DNA of 7,933 nucleotides from contig CAZVIK010000187.1 in NCBI GenBank assembly GCA_964627045.1, positions 1-7,933 of the forward strand. The letters run 5' to 3'. This stretch comes from CAZVIK01 sp964627045 (GTDB lineage: Bacteria > Acidobacteriota > Terriglobia > Bryobacterales > Bryobacteraceae). Under the pieces are notes generated by a model. It had not been told where the DNA came from and did no database searches. It saw nothing but the letters and a program-made list of their open reading frames with translations. Position numbers and translations under genes: made by a program. Shown one piece after another: positions 6,360-7,933 of this stretch. The first letter of the stretch is position 1. Each line of letters begins with the position of its first letter.

Positions 6360-6375
6360 TGAACGAAACGGGCTC

Positions 6376-7725
6376 ATGCCGAAACTGGATCCCGCCTGGC
6401 AGCACGGACACCTGATGGAAGCTGTGTTCGATCAGCTTCCCGATGCGCTGGTCCTCTACGACAACGCCTTCCACATCACCGGCGTCAATGCAGCGGCCGA
6501 GAAGATGTTCGGCATGAACGCCGAAGAGATGGTGGGCAAGGAGTGCCGTGATGTGTTCCGCTGCGAGGATTGCGAGCCGGGCTGTAGCGTTCTGGTGGGG
6601 CTGTCGGAGACTCCCTCGAACTCCAATGCGACTCTCCGCCTGCGCTCTAGCAACGGCGGCGAGCGGTTGGCGGTGGTCCGGTCGCGGCAGATCTACGACG
6701 AGCTTGGCCGGCTGACAGGAGCGGTGGCCACGATCAAGGACGTCACCGAGGAGGCGCCGGGACAGAAGCGCGAGATCATCGCCGACAGCGCGAGCATGCG
6801 CGAGGTGCTTCACTTCGTGCGGCGAGTGGCGGCCAGCGAAGCGTCGACCGTGCTGCTGGAGGGCGAGAACGGCACCGGCAAGGACCTGGTCGCCAAGACG
6901 CTGCACTACCAAAGCCTCCGGCAGGCCGAGCCGTTCATCGCCATCAACTGCGCCGCGATTCCGGACACTCTGCTGGAAAGCGAGCTCTTCGGATACGAAA
7001 AAGGGGCGTTCACTGACGCCCGTCAACAGAAGCGCGGCATCTTCGAACTGGCCGACAAAGGCACGCTGTTTCTCGACGAAATCGGCGAGATCCCGTTGAT
7101 GCTGCAAGCCAAGCTGTTGCGCGTTCTGGAAGAGCAGAGCTTCCGGCGGCTCGGCGGGCTGAAGGACATCCGGCTGGATTTGCGTGTGATTGCCGCCACG
7201 AACAAAAACCTCCGAGAGGCCGTGAAGGAAGGCGCCTTCCGGCAGGACCTCTACTTCCGGCTGAACGTGATCCACATCACGCTCCCGGCGCTGCGTGAGC
7301 GGCCCGAGGACGTACTGGCGCTGGTCGGGTTCTTCATCGACCACTACAACACGAAGTTCAAGCGGCGAATCGAGGGGGTGACCCCAGAGGTCGAGCGCCT
7401 TTTGCTGGCGCACGACTGGCCGGGCAACGTCCGCGAACTGCGCAACGCGATCGAACGCGCGATGATTCTGGAAGAGAGCTCGTACATTACCGCCGCGAGC
7501 CTGCCCGCTGCCATCACTCTTTCGGGCCCGCGGCTCCCGGTCACCGCCGCCGCGCCGGCCACGGCGCCGATTCCCGACGAAGGGATGTCGCTGGAGGAGA
7601 GTGAGCGGTCCTTGTTGACGCGCGCCCTTGAAAAGACCAACGGCAACCAGACGCAAGCCGCGCGCCTGTTGAGAATCACCCGCGACACGTTGCGCTACAA
7701 GATGAAGAAGTTCAACTTGCGATAG
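6376..7725 (+). CDS. sigma-54-dependent transcriptional activator with PAS sensor (NtrC family)
   Basis: This 449-residue cytoplasmic activator has three parts. The first is a PAS domain (about 10-125), with a cysteine cluster C57-X5-C63-X2-C66-X3-C70. The second is a sigma-54 AAA+ domain (about 134-365), with Walker A GENGTGKD (163-170), GAFTDA (210-215) in place of GAFTGA, Walker B GTLFLDE (229-235), arginines in FRQDLYFRLN (288-297) and WPGNVREL (348-355). The third is a Fis-type HTH (about 408-446, with NQTQAARLL then TRDTLRYKM) after an Ala/Pro-rich linker. It has no receiver domain, so it is a one-component sensor rather than a classical response regulator. The open frame continues upstream to an ATG at 6172, but that would span the divergent promoter region and adds 68 residues without domain character; M at 6376 begins right before the PAS domain. 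Its likely target is the divergent operon, which has a sigma-54 promoter. Confidence 0.93.
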   Translation: MPKLDPAWQHGHLMEAVFDQLPDALVLYDNAFHITGVNAAAEKMFGMNAEEMVGKECRDVFRCEDCEPGCSVLVGLSETPSNSNATLRLRSSNGGERLAVVRSRQIYDELGRLTGAVATIKDVTEEAPGQKREIIADSASMREVLHFVRRVAASEASTVLLEGENGTGKDLVAKTLHYQSLRQAEPFIAINCAAIPDTLLESELFGYEKGAFTDARQQKRGIFELADKGTLFLDEIGEIPLMLQAKLLRVLEEQSFRRLGGLKDIRLDLRVIAATNKNLREAVKEGAFRQDLYFRLNVIHITLPALRERPEDVLALVGFFIDHYNTKFKRRIEGVTPEVERLLLAHDWPGNVRELRNAIERAMILEESSYITAASLPAAITLSGPRLPVTAAAPATAPIPDEGMSLEESERSLLTRALEKTNGNQTQAARLLRITRDTLRYKMKKFNLR

Positions 7726-7933
7726 CGCGCGGCCGGACCGGTTGCGCCCCCAACGGGGACCCACATACAGAGCCCGGACAACGATGGCCTTCGTCGCGGG
7801 ATGGAAGCCGGTGCGGGCCGGAGGAGGAAACTCGCGGCGCACGTCAAACCGGGCCAATACCAACAGTACAGTGGCCAACATTTTACTATTTCCCCATTTA
7901 AACGACGTCCAAAAAGTAACATAGCCCATGGGC
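7726..7933. other. downstream intergenic region, no supported gene
   Basis: No credible coding region is seen. A GGAGGAGG tract near 7820-7828 looks like a Shine-Dalgarno but has no start codon at a suitable distance. The last ~60 bases are distinctly richer in A/T and end in a 10-bp palindrome, GCCCATGGGC (7924-7933). This could be a promoter region of a gene beyond the window. A weak dyad GTTG/CAAC follows the activator stop (about 7740-7755) but is not a convincing terminator. Confidence 0.45.

Noticed and set aside
6172..6375. 68-residue upstream extension of the activator
   Set aside because: It runs from next to the sigma-54 element through the candidate activator sites and the activator's own -10 box, has no domain character, and the PAS domain begins just after M at 6376.
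6331..7929. 532-codon open frame on the minus strand opposite the activator gene
   Set aside because: It mirrors the activator codons in the opposite strand, which is common in GC-rich genes. The product is low-complexity, rich in Arg, Val, Leu and His, with no family features, while the plus-strand protein has complete AAA+ motifs.

Overview
The window is GC-rich, dense bacterial DNA, apparently chromosomal, with no sign of phage, transposon or CRISPR. It suggests a Gram-negative (diderm) bacterium with an elaborate respiratory chain. The periplasmic/outer-membrane folding factors (OmpH/Skp and PpiD), the signal peptides and the multihaem cytochromes all point that way. The style (GC-rich, large multihaem cytochromes, PAS-type sigma-54 activators) is compatible with Acidobacteriota, for example a Solibacter/Bryobacter relative, or with a deltaproteobacterial-type lineage. 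That placement is inference only.

Left part (1-2479). The first bases hold the 5' end of an OmpH/Skp-like periplasmic chaperone gene on the minus strand. It is followed on the plus strand by a tRNA-Gln(CUG) gene, a 272-base stretch with no credible gene, and a PpiD-type membrane-anchored parvulin foldase (548-2479). A perfect 8-bp hairpin (2500-2522) separates PpiD from the convergent cytochrome operon.

Middle (2525-6112, minus strand). Three genes are read leftwards. First comes a 126-residue protein that looks like a degenerate receiver domain. Second is a 550-residue fusion of a nine-haem periplasmic cytochrome c domain with a membrane cytochrome b (HydC/FdnI-like) domain, the architecture of CbcL. 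Third is a 490-residue NapC/NirT-family membrane multihaem cytochrome with three predicted membrane segments, the general layout of ImcH. The last two genes are coupled by a stop codon that overlaps a perfect Shine-Dalgarno sequence. Both products should be inner-membrane quinol-linked electron-transfer proteins that pass electrons to or within the periplasm. No terminal reductase, porin or outer-membrane conduit is in the window.

Right part (6113-7933). The intergenic region 6113-6375 carries a good -24/-12 (sigma-54) promoter facing the cytochrome operon, possible activator palindromes upstream of it, and an extended -10 promoter facing the other way. The divergent gene (6376-7725) encodes a sigma-54-dependent activator with a PAS sensor domain containing a four-cysteine cluster, an AAA+ domain with GAFTDA in place of GAFTGA, and a Fis-type HTH. 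The simplest model is that this activator senses a redox or ligand signal and switches on the divergent quinol-oxidising cytochrome operon through sigma-54. The last ~200 bases hold no gene that I can support.
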